This document shows positions 39,035-46,729 of a stretch of DNA of 64,000 nt, one piece after another. Position 1 is the stretch's first letter; each line of letters opens with the position of its first letter. Both the position numbers and the translations under genes were made by a program. Origin of the DNA: Salinithrix halophila (GTDB lineage: Bacteria; Bacillota; Bacilli; Thermoactinomycetales; DSM-45169); the NCBI RefSeq assembly GCF_042650125.1, contig NZ_JBHSAP010000007.1, positions 620,001 through 684,000 on the forward strand, in the 5' to 3' direction. A model generated the notes under the pieces. It was not told the origin of the DNA. It did no database searches and saw nothing but the letters and a program-made list of their open reading frames with translations.

Positions 39035-40699
39035 TTATTTCTTTTTCTTTTTCTGCTGTTCCTTCCCCTCGATGTAGGTCCATTTTAAGGTGTACTCGGG
39101 ACCGATGGGATGACGAAACAGATTCTTCACATAGGGTTTCTGGACATAGGCCTGGGATTCGTAAAAGAGAGGGGCCACTCCAGCATCCTCCATCACGATC
39201 TCTTCCGCCTTCACCATGGCTTCATTCCGGGCTTTGAAGTCGGAAGTGCTTTTCGCTTTCTCGATCAGACGGTCGAAAGCAGGATTATGCCACTTTCCGA
39301 AGTTGACCTGGCTCGCAGAATGGCCGATCTCCATAAAGGCCATCGGATCATTGTATCGACCGATCCAGCGAACGAGGGAAAGGTGAAAATAGCCCTGTTG
39401 TTCGGCGGCAAGCTTCTGCTTAACCGGCTTTGGGTTGATCGTGACGTTTAGGCCGAGGTTGTTCTTCCATTCGTTCTTCAGAAAGAGCGCGATCTTCTTC
39501 CGATCATCGTCGTTCACGTTAAGCTCCACCGTCGGAAGGGTTTCGTATCCTAGTTCATCAATTCCTTCTTCCAGAAGCCGACTTGCTTTTTCCTTATCGA
39601 AGTCTACCAACTTACCGGCATCTTTCCGGAAGGGGTCCCCGTTTCCGTCATCGATGCCGTCCGGTACCATCCCTTTTGCCGGACGGGAGCCGTCTTTCAT
39701 CACTTCATTGACCAACTGTTCCCGGTCCACAGCCAAGCTGAGGGCTTGGCGAATTTTTTTGTTCTTTAAGAATTCCAACCGAGTATTATACACCAGTAGG
39801 AAAGTTGCCCCCCGCTCCACGGGAAGAAACTCACTCCCCCCCTTAAACGCATCCACCAGTTCTTTCGAAAGGGGGGCGACGTCCGTCTTCCCTGACGTGT
39901 AACCATTCATGATGTTGACGGGATCGGTGTCGACTTTCACATGCACCTGTTCGAGCTTGACGCTTTTTTTATCCCAGTATTGATCGTTTTTTTTGTAGCG
40001 GAGATTTTGCTCATGATTCCATTCCGCTAGGACAAAGGGACCGTTGTAAACCATCTTCTCTTTATCCGAGCCGTATTCTTTCCCATACTTCTCCACGATG
40101 TCTTTCCGTTGGGGCAAAAACGCGGCGGAGGCGGTCTGGCCGAGGAAATAGGGGCTCGGCTGACGCAGTTTCACTTGGAGAGTCCGATCATCCAGGGCCT
40201 TTACCCCGACAGCCTCTTCTGGAGCTTGTCCGGTATGATAAGCTTGGGCGTTTTCAATATCAAACAGCATGACCGCCGATTCCAGATTGAAATTCGGGTT
40301 GAGAGCCCGTTTCCAGGCGTATTCGAAATCCTGTGCCTTAACGGGCACTCCATCACTCCATTTCGCACCTTCCCGGATCTTAAAGGTTATCGTTTTTTTA
40401 TCTGGGCTGATCTCCGGCATCCCGTCTGAAATCGCAGGCTGTACCTGATTCGCCATATCCAGTCTCATCAGGCCTTCCATCACGTTATTCAGTACGTTAA
40501 ACGAACTCCCGTCGACGGCGATCGCGCTGTCCAAAGACGGGGGTTCAGAAGCGATGGTAATATGGAGCTCCTGGCGATCCTCCTTCGCCGATTTCGCCTC
40601 CTTCTTCTCACCCAATCCACCCTCAATCCATCCGCACCCTGAAACCAACATTCCCCACACAAGACAAACAGTCGTTACACCCATCCATCTGCTTCTCAA
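39035..40699 (-). CDS. oppA: Peptide ABC transporter substrate-binding lipoprotein (OppA-like)
   Basis: The 554-residue lipoprotein has a signal peptide with lipobox LVSGC (Cys22) and the cluster-C solute-binding fold of oligopeptide receptors: SEPPSLDSAIAVDGSSFNVL, FKIREGAKWSDGVPVKAQDF and TIVLRLRQPSPYFL-like LQVKLRQPSPYFL are visible. It binds peptides outside the membrane and hands them to an OppBCDF permease. No permease or ATPase gene is adjacent, so it is an orphan receptor that must share a transporter encoded elsewhere. The tail is Lys-rich. Confidence 0.9.
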   Translation of the reverse strand: MRSRWMGVTTVCLVWGMLVSGCGWIEGGLGEKKEAKSAKEDRQELHITIASEPPSLDSAIAVDGSSFNVLNNVMEGLMRLDMANQVQPAISDGMPEISPDKKTITFKIREGAKWSDGVPVKAQDFEYAWKRALNPNFNLESAVMLFDIENAQAYHTGQAPEEAVGVKALDDRTLQVKLRQPSPYFLGQTASAAFLPQRKDIVEKYGKEYGSDKEKMVYNGPFVLAEWNHEQNLRYKKNDQYWDKKSVKLEQVHVKVDTDPVNIMNGYTSGKTDVAPLSKELVDAFKGGSEFLPVERGATFLLVYNTRLEFLKNKKIRQALSLAVDREQLVNEVMKDGSRPAKGMVPDGIDDGNGDPFRKDAGKLVDFDKEKASRLLEEGIDELGYETLPTVELNVNDDDRKKIALFLKNEWKNNLGLNVTINPKPVKQKLAAEQQGYFHLSLVRWIGRYNDPMAFMEIGHSASQVNFGKWHNPAFDRLIEKAKSTSDFKARNEAMVKAEEIVMEDAGVAPLFYESQAYVQKPYVKNLFRHPIGPEYTLKWTYIEGKEQQKKKKK

Positions 40700-41013
40700 T
40701 GTTATCCTCCTCCGGAACGGCTCTTACTCGCATGACATGCCAGAAAACCGTCCCTTCACTGAAATTTATGATAACAATGGCTGCATTTAATTATAGTTCA
40801 ACTACCCTCGGTAATGAAAGGGCTTTCATGGATGATAGGGTGGCTTGGTTTTCCAATAGTCAGTCTGTTATAATAATTGGAAATATGGATAAACCAACCG
40901 ACCGATTCCTTCTGAGAGCAGCGTGATGGTACACGCAAAGGAGGTCTTTAAAGAAAAAACTTCTACCCAGTTGGTCGACACTCCTCAAGACACCAGACAA
41001 GGGAGGATTCCAA
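40700..41013. other. Divergent promoter region oppA / DUF485
   Basis: It holds the candidate promoter for the DUF485 operon at 40845-40874. No gene, terminator or known riboswitch was recognised elsewhere in the stretch. Confidence 0.45.
40845..40874 (+). promoter_or_regulatory. Candidate promoter of the DUF485-symporter operon
   Basis: TTGGTT (40845-40850) and TATAAT (40869-40874) are 18 bp apart. Confidence 0.55.
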
Positions 41014-41355
41014 ATGGCAGCGTCTGATCTGCAGTCGAGCCGGGCTCCGGAAAACTCCGAATGGGAGCAAATTGCGGAAACCCGGGATTTCAAGGTGATC
41101 ATCCGACGCAAGAAATGGTTTATTCTGCCCGCCACTCTGTTTTTTCTGGCCTATTATATCGCTCTCCCCGTTCTCAACGGCTATACGGATTGGCTTCACC
41201 CCAAAGTGATCGGTTCCATAAACCTAGCGTACCTATTCGCCCTGTCCCAAATCATCATGGCGTGGGTCATCTCCCTCCTCTATGTTCGTCACGCCAACCG
41301 CACTGACCGCCATTCAGATAACGTTGCCACCCATAGGAAGGAGGGGCTTCGTTGA
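41014..41355 (+). CDS. DUF485 domain membrane protein
   Basis: The 113-residue protein has two hydrophobic segments and the DUF485 pattern FKVIIRRKKWFILPATLFFL, ALPVLNGYTDWLHPKVIGSI and FALSQIIMAWVISLLYVRHA. DUF485 proteins (YjcH, YwcB) are encoded directly upstream of ActP-type symporters and are thought to be their small partner. The ATG has GGGAGG 7 nt upstream, and the 3' end overlaps the symporter start (TTGA). Confidence 0.9.
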   Translation: MAASDLQSSRAPENSEWEQIAETRDFKVIIRRKKWFILPATLFFLAYYIALPVLNGYTDWLHPKVIGSINLAYLFALSQIIMAWVISLLYVRHANRTDRHSDNVATHRKEGLR

Positions 41356-42857
41356 GGCTCACCGCCTTTGTGCTATTCTTTGTCATCGTCTCCCTCACCC
41401 TCATCATCACCTACTGGGCCGCTAAGCGAACCAAGTCGACGACGGATTTTTATGCCGCTGGCCGTTCAATCACCGCTTGGCAAAACGGTCTTGCCATTTC
41501 GGGGGACTACATGAGCGCCGCCTCTTTCCTCGGAATCGCCGGTCTGATCGCTTTGTACGGCTACGACGGTTTTTTCTATTCCGTCGGTTTCCTCGTCGCA
41601 TTTCTACTGGTTTTGCTGGTAGTGGCAGAGCCCCTCCGCAACTCCGGTAAATACACGATTGCCGATATGCTCGCCTACCGCTTGAAGGCACCGCCGGTCC
41701 GGTCTGCCGCCGCTCTGTCTACCATGTCCATCTCAGCTTTTTATATGATCGCCCAACTGGTGGGCGCAGGAGCCTTAATTAAGCTTCTTCTCGGTCTGGA
41801 TGGAACCATTTCTATCATCGTGATCGGCATCCTAATGATTCTGTATGTGGTCTTTGGTGGTATGTTGGCTACTACCTGGGTGCAGATCATCAAAGCGGTC
41901 CTGCTGATGACGGGAACCGTTATTCTTAGCCTTCTCGTCCTTTCCAAGTTCAATTTTAGCATCGTCCATATGTTTGACCAGGTGGCGGAATTAAAGGGTC
42001 AGCGATTCCTTGAGCCCGGGCTCCAGTTCGACAATCCGATTGAAAATCTCTCCCTGGGTCTTGGGTTGGTTCTGGGGACAGCCGGACTCCCACATATTCT
42101 GATTCGCTTCTACACCGTACCAACGGCACGGGAGGCCCGCACTTCAGTGGTTTGGGCGATCTTTATTATCGGCACCTTCTATATCCTGACCACTTTCCTC
42201 GGCTTCGGTGCCGCCACCCTCGTCGGTGAAGACAAGATCATCGCCGCTGACAAAGCGGGAAATATGGCTGCTCCCTTGCTAGCGGAAGCGGTCGGGGGAA
42301 CCTTCTTCTTCGCCTTTATCGCTGCCGTCGCCTTCGCTACCATTCTAGCTGTGGTAGCCGGGCTTGTGATGTCCGCTGCCGGGGCCTTCGCCCACGATTT
42401 TTACTCCCACGTGCTACGGAAAGGAAAAGCAACGGACAAAGAACAGGTTCGAGTAGCCAAGCAAGCTTCCATCGGGGTCGGGATCGTCTCCATCATCCTC
42501 GCACTCCTTTCCAAGGATCAAAACGTTGCTTTTCTCGTCTCCCTCGCCTTTGCAGTAGCCGCTAGTGCCAACTTGCCGTCAATCCTATTCAGCATCTTCT
42601 GGAGGCGATTTAACACGGTCGGAGCCGTAACCGGCATCCTGACCGGCCTCGTCAGCTGCATCCTCATCGTTGCCTTCGGTCCAAACTTCCTGAAAGAAGA
42701 TGCGATCATCCCTCTGAGCAACCCGGCTCTCCTATCCGTCCCCCTTGGTTTTCTGGGTGCTTATCTAGGGACCATCCTGAGCAAGCCGGAACCTGACGCC
42801 GATGAGAAGTACACCGAACTTCTCGTCCGGTCCAATACCGGCATTGGCGCAGAGTGA
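41352..42857 (+). CDS. Sodium/solute symporter, acetate permease type (ActP/YwcA)
   Basis: The 501-residue protein of the SSSF family has about thirteen hydrophobic segments, the family motif STTDFYAAGRSITAWQNGLA and ISGDYMSAASFLGIAGLIAL, and GLPHILIRFYTVPTAREARTS. With the DUF485 gene upstream it fits the acetate/short monocarboxylate carriers ActP and YwcA. The start is a TTG overlapping the DUF485 stop. The nearby glyoxylate shunt supports acetate as substrate. Confidence 0.9.
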   Translation: MRLTAFVLFFVIVSLTLIITYWAAKRTKSTTDFYAAGRSITAWQNGLAISGDYMSAASFLGIAGLIALYGYDGFFYSVGFLVAFLLVLLVVAEPLRNSGKYTIADMLAYRLKAPPVRSAAALSTMSISAFYMIAQLVGAGALIKLLLGLDGTISIIVIGILMILYVVFGGMLATTWVQIIKAVLLMTGTVILSLLVLSKFNFSIVHMFDQVAELKGQRFLEPGLQFDNPIENLSLGLGLVLGTAGLPHILIRFYTVPTAREARTSVVWAIFIIGTFYILTTFLGFGAATLVGEDKIIAADKAGNMAAPLLAEAVGGTFFFAFIAAVAFATILAVVAGLVMSAAGAFAHDFYSHVLRKGKATDKEQVRVAKQASIGVGIVSIILALLSKDQNVAFLVSLAFAVAASANLPSILFSIFWRRFNTVGAVTGILTGLVSCILIVAFGPNFLKEDAIIPLSNPALLSVPLGFLGAYLGTILSKPEPDADEKYTELLVRSNTGIGAE

Positions 42858-42971
42858 CAGAAAGCCAAATGCCCCATTTGGTCTATTGATCCTCCTGTCT
42901 TTCTCTCCCTAGACTGAGAAGAGACCGGTCGATCATGTGCCGGTGAAGCATTCATGGAGAGAAGGTATGTA

Positions 42972-43205
42972 ATGAAAAAACCCATCCACGAAGAACAACA
43001 GCGAGCAATCCAAACCTGGGAATCGATCCGGGAGGGAAGAACTCGCCTTACGGCGGCAACGGCCCGGGGGGATTGGCAGGAAGCCGAACGGATCACCGGT
43101 GATCTCGCTTTCTGGGAGTTGGAGCTAAAACGGCTGGAACGTTCGATCGGGTTGTTCGCCCTTTTCTGCGAAGAATCGGATCACCAAATATTCCCTGATC
43201 ATTAA
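42972..43205 (+). CDS. Small helical protein of unknown function
   Basis: A 77-residue protein beginning MKKPIHEEQQRAIQTWESIR, predicted to be two long helices (ATARGDWQEAERITGDLAFW, ELELKRLERSIGLFALF). The start at 42972 has AGAAGG upstream; an ATG six codons earlier is possible. It lies between the acetate symporter and dapH but is separated from both by more than 100 nt. I do not recognise a family. Confidence 0.55.
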   Translation: MKKPIHEEQQRAIQTWESIREGRTRLTAATARGDWQEAERITGDLAFWELELKRLERSIGLFALFCEESDHQIFPDH

Positions 43206-43324
43206 CAGTCCCCCTGTCCCTTCCGCAGTTTCCGGGAGAGACAGGGGTATGCTATACTCGGATTGAGGAATAGGATCGGTCGTCCGAGAGAAATCATCAA
43301 TTACAAAGAGAAAGGGTGCAACCT

Positions 43325-44035
43325 ATGGAACAGATGGATGCCAATCAGATCATCGAATTTATCCAGAAGAGCGAGAAAAAAACCCCTGTCAAAGTACATA
43401 TCAAAGGAGATCTCTCCGGCATCGACTTCGGTAAAGAGGTTCACTCCTTTATCACCGGCAATGTCGGCGTCCTCTTCGGTGATTGGAAGGCCCTCCAACC
43501 CGTACTGGAAGCCAACAAAGGGAAGATCGAGGATCTGGTGGTAGAAAATGACCGGCGCAATTCCGCCATCCCCCTTCTCGACATGAAGGACATTCCCGCC
43601 CGCATTGAGCCCGGTGCTTTCATCCGGGAACAGGTGGAAATCGGCAAAAACGTCGTCATTATGATGGGAGCTTCCATCAACATCGGCGCTGTGATCGGAG
43701 ACGGAACCATGATCGATATGAATGTGGTCGTCGGCGGCCGGGGAACGATCGGCAAGAACTGCCACATCGGTGCCGGGGCCGTCATCGCCGGGGTTATCGA
43801 ACCCCCGTCGGCTACTCCGGTGATCATCGAAGACGACGTCGTGGTCGGGGCCAACGCTGTCATCCTGGAAGGGGTGCGCGTCGGCAAGGGCTCCGTCGTC
43901 GCTGCCGGAGCCGTGGTTGTGGAGGATGTCCCTGAAAATAGTGTCGTTGCCGGTACTCCCGCCAAAGTAATTAAAAAGATCGACGATAAGACCCGATCCA
44001 AGACGGAAATCAAACAGGAACTCCGCCAACTGTAA
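43325..44035 (+). CDS. dapH: 2,3,4,5-tetrahydropyridine-2,6-dicarboxylate N-acetyltransferase
   Basis: DapH acetylates tetrahydrodipicolinate, committing it to the N-acetyl branch of lysine/diaminopimelate synthesis. The 236-residue protein has an N-terminal alpha/beta domain and a left-handed beta-helix of hexapeptide repeats (about 95-205), with DMKDIPARIEPGAFIRE, GDGTMIDMNVVVGGRGTIG and AGTPAKVIKKID. The ATG at 43325 has AAAGGG 8 nt upstream. The deacetylase of the same pathway is encoded two genes downstream. Confidence 0.94.
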   Translation: MEQMDANQIIEFIQKSEKKTPVKVHIKGDLSGIDFGKEVHSFITGNVGVLFGDWKALQPVLEANKGKIEDLVVENDRRNSAIPLLDMKDIPARIEPGAFIREQVEIGKNVVIMMGASINIGAVIGDGTMIDMNVVVGGRGTIGKNCHIGAGAVIAGVIEPPSATPVIIEDDVVVGANAVILEGVRVGKGSVVAAGAVVVEDVPENSVVAGTPAKVIKKIDDKTRSKTEIKQELRQL

Positions 44036-44136
44036 AACTAGCTACAATCAAACAGGATCGGAGAGAAAGTGCGGGGCCGTGGAAACGGCCCTCCTTTTCT
44101 ATATCGGAACCAAACCGCGAAAGAGGAGGAAGTGCC

Positions 44137-45357
44137 ATGACCGATTGGGTATCCCTCGATCAGCAATATATCCTACCCACCTACAACCGTCTGCCCATTG
44201 CCATCGCCGAAGCCCGTGGCAATACCCTAACCGATACCGAGGGGAACTCGTACCTGGATCTGTTCACCGGATTGGCCGTTAACGTGTTGGGCCATTCCCA
44301 TCCTAAGGTGTTGGCCGCCCTCCACGAGCAGGGAGAACAGTTCCTCCATGTTTCCAACAAATTTCTCAACCCACCAGCGATCGAGCTGGCACGCCGTTTG
44401 GTGGAAAACAGCATCCAAGGGCAGGTATTCTTCTCCAATTCCGGGGCTGAAGCGACCGAAGCGGCGGTGAAGTTGGTTCACAAATGGACTCAGGCTGAAG
44501 GAAAGGGCAAACATGGCTTCATCGTCATGAGGAAGAGTTTCCACGGTCGCACCTTGGGGGCGGTCCGGCTCACACGCCAACCCGGCGTCTACCAGGACTT
44601 CCCCCAACCGGATTATCCCGTCTATGAAGTGGAGCCGAATGACATCGATGCCTTGCGTGAGTTGTGCGAACGAGAGCGGCCTGCCGCCATTCTGGCGGAA
44701 CCGATCCTCGGCTCTGGAGGTGTACAGCCCCTTAGCACAGCATATCTGCAAGAGATCGAACGCCTTTGCCAGGAAAAAGGCATACTATGCTGCATGGATG
44801 AGATCCAGACGGGGATCGGTCGTACAGGCCACTTGTTCGCCTATCAGCACGCCGGCATTCAGCCGGATCTAATCCTGTTCGCAAAAGGGGTAGGAGGCGG
44901 CCTTCCCCTCGGTGGGATCATCGCCGGAGAAAGGACGGCCCACCTGTTCAAACCGGGTGATCATGGAACTACCTTTGCCCCTTCTCCACTCTCAGCCGCG
45001 CTGGGAAATGCCGTCCTCCAGGTACTCCTGGAAGACGGCGGCTTGGAAGAGGGGCGCCGCAACGCCGAACACCTATGGACGCGCCTGTCGCAGTTGAAAG
45101 AAAAGTACCCGTCTCTGGTACAGGCTATCCGGGGCCAGGGGATGATGATCGGTATCCATACCTCCCTCGCTCCGAAAGAAGCCTCTCAGCTGCAACAGAC
45201 TCTTTTAACAGACGGGTTTCTGGTTGATATCGCCCAACAGACGGTGATCCGTCTGTTGCCCCCGCTCACTCTAACTCCGCAGGAAACGGACCGTTTCACC
45301 AACCACCTAGCTAAACGATTGGCTGAAATCGCAACGAAAGGAGGAACGACACCGTGA
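44137..45357 (+). CDS. Class-III aminotransferase, likely N-acetyl-LL-diaminopimelate (acetylornithine-type) aminotransferase
   Basis: The 406-residue PLP enzyme is of the ArgD/DapC type: TYNRLPIAIAEARGNTLTD, FFSNSGAEATEAAVKLV, SFHGRTLGAV, DEIQTGIGRTG and PLP lysine Lys250 in LFAKGVGGGLPLGG. It lies between dapH and dapL, with a 4-nt overlap to dapL, so it probably supplies the aminotransferase step of the acetyl-DAP pathway. In B. subtilis this step is assigned to the class-I enzyme PatA. An argD function in arginine synthesis is the alternative. Confidence 0.85.
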   Translation: MTDWVSLDQQYILPTYNRLPIAIAEARGNTLTDTEGNSYLDLFTGLAVNVLGHSHPKVLAALHEQGEQFLHVSNKFLNPPAIELARRLVENSIQGQVFFSNSGAEATEAAVKLVHKWTQAEGKGKHGFIVMRKSFHGRTLGAVRLTRQPGVYQDFPQPDYPVYEVEPNDIDALRELCERERPAAILAEPILGSGGVQPLSTAYLQEIERLCQEKGILCCMDEIQTGIGRTGHLFAYQHAGIQPDLILFAKGVGGGLPLGGIIAGERTAHLFKPGDHGTTFAPSPLSAALGNAVLQVLLEDGGLEEGRRNAEHLWTRLSQLKEKYPSLVQAIRGQGMMIGIHTSLAPKEASQLQQTLLTDGFLVDIAQQTVIRLLPPLTLTPQETDRFTNHLAKRLAEIATKGGTTP

Positions 45358-46490
45358 CTCAATCCGCCCTTCATCCGATGGTAGAGGTGAGGCGCCGGCT
45401 CCATCAGATTCCGGAGCTGGGCTTTGCCGAATTTAAAACTCAGCGCTTCATCCTGGACTATATCTCCCGCCTGCCTCAGGAACGCCTGGAGGTAGCTACC
45501 TGGCGAACCGGGGTGCTAGTCCGGGTTCGAGGAACCCAGCCGACGCGCACCATCGGTTGGCGCACCGATATGGACGGATTGCCCATCGAAGAGGAGACCG
45601 GTTATGACTTTCAATCTCTCCACCCTGGCAACATGCACGCCTGCGGCCATGATCTACACATGGCCATCGCCCTTGGTCTTCTGACCCATTTCACGGCCAA
45701 TCCTACGAAAGACCATCTGCTCTTTCTCTTCCAGCCGGCAGAAGAAGGGCCCGGCGGTGCCCAGCCGATGTTGGAAAGCGACGAATTCCGCCGGTGGAAG
45801 CCGGATCTGCTCTTCGGGCTCCACATCAGTCCGGATTACCCGGTCGGCACCATCGCCACCCGGCCCGGAATCCTGTTTTCCAATACTTCGGAGCTGTTCA
45901 TCGACTTGACAGGGACAGCGGGTCACGCCTCCCTTCCCCACCGAAGCAACGACATGGTAATCGCCGCCTCTCAACTGGCGATGCAACTGCAAACGATCAT
46001 CTCTCGCAACATCGATCCCCTGGACTCAGCCATCCTCACCCTAGGCAAGGTAACCATCGGCACCAAACAAAACATCATCCCTGGATCGGCCCGACTAGAA
46101 GGGACGATTCGAACCCTCTCCATGGATTCCATGGAAAAAATCAAGGATCGGATCCGATCACTGGTGAAGGGAATCGAGACCGGCTTTGAATGCCAGGCCC
46201 ATATCGACTGGGGAGCGAACTACTGCCAAGTGGAAAATGAGGAAAACCTGACCCGTGAGTTTATGGAGTGGGCCGGGAGAGAAGGCGGCGTCCAGGTGGT
46301 CGAATGCCGGGAAGCGATGGCCGGTGAGGATTTCGGTTACTTCTTGCGGGAGATCCCCGGCTTTATGTTTTGGCTGGGAGTTGATACAGCTTACGGCCTC
46401 CATCATCCTAAGATCCAGCCCGACGAAAGAGCCATCCCAGTCGCCCTTGACCTCCTAACAAGCTACATCGAGTGGAAAGCAGGGAGATAA
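45354..46490 (+). CDS. dapL: N-acetyldiaminopimelate deacetylase
   Basis: This M20-family amidohydrolase (378 aa) frees LL-diaminopimelate from its N-acetyl form. It has RRRLHQIPELGFAEFKT, GWRTDMDGLPIEEETG, the metal motif HACGHDLHMA, FQPAEEGPGGAQPM with the catalytic Glu, and AGEDFGYFL. The GTG start overlaps the aminotransferase stop (GTGA). The gene name follows the B. subtilis use for YkuR. The operon ends at a strong hairpin. Confidence 0.92.
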   Translation: MTQSALHPMVEVRRRLHQIPELGFAEFKTQRFILDYISRLPQERLEVATWRTGVLVRVRGTQPTRTIGWRTDMDGLPIEEETGYDFQSLHPGNMHACGHDLHMAIALGLLTHFTANPTKDHLLFLFQPAEEGPGGAQPMLESDEFRRWKPDLLFGLHISPDYPVGTIATRPGILFSNTSELFIDLTGTAGHASLPHRSNDMVIAASQLAMQLQTIISRNIDPLDSAILTLGKVTIGTKQNIIPGSARLEGTIRTLSMDSMEKIKDRIRSLVKGIETGFECQAHIDWGANYCQVENEENLTREFMEWAGREGGVQVVECREAMAGEDFGYFLREIPGFMFWLGVDTAYGLHHPKIQPDERAIPVALDLLTSYIEWKAGR

Positions 46491-46501
46491 ATAGCCACCC
46501 A

Positions 46502-46543
46502 AAAACCCCTTGGTCCAAAAGCTGCGGACCAAGGGGTTTTTCA
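46502..46543 (+). terminator. Intrinsic terminator of the dap operon
   Basis: AAAACCCCTTGGTCC and its complement form a 15-bp stem followed by TTTTT; the convergent Feo partner gene ends inside its right flank. Confidence 0.92.
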
Positions 46544-46702
46544 GGTGTTGGATAGATCCTGAATTGAACAGTTACCGCTGGAAGGACAACCACTACATCC
46601 GCCGGAAGAGCAGGCACTGCCGGAGTTTTTCAGACGGCGGACGAAGCTGACCAGCTGCCAGGCCGCAAAGCCGAGTACGGCTGCGATCACGAGGTAAATC
46701 AT
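46541..46702 (-). CDS. FeoB-associated Cys-rich membrane protein
   Basis: The 53-residue protein has one N-terminal hydrophobic segment (IYLVIAAVLGFAAWQLVSFV), a basic stop-transfer (RRLK), and four Cys in a Ser/Gly-rich tail (Cys31, Cys36, Cys39, Cys45). This is the pattern of the FeoB-CRM family encoded next to feoB. It starts 27 nt after the feoB stop on the same strand. A role in ferrous iron delivery or in stabilising FeoB is plausible but unproven. Confidence 0.85.
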   Translation of the reverse strand: MIYLVIAAVLGFAAWQLVSFVRRLKNSGSACSSGGCSGCPSSGNCSIQDLSNT

Positions 46703-46729
46703 CGGGCTCTCCCCTTTCTTCCAGGAGTC

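Noticed and set aside
43301..44029. Minus-strand frames opposite dapH
   Set aside because: Their Asp/His- and Thr/Pro-rich sequence mirrors the hexapeptide repeats of dapH on the other strand; not genes.
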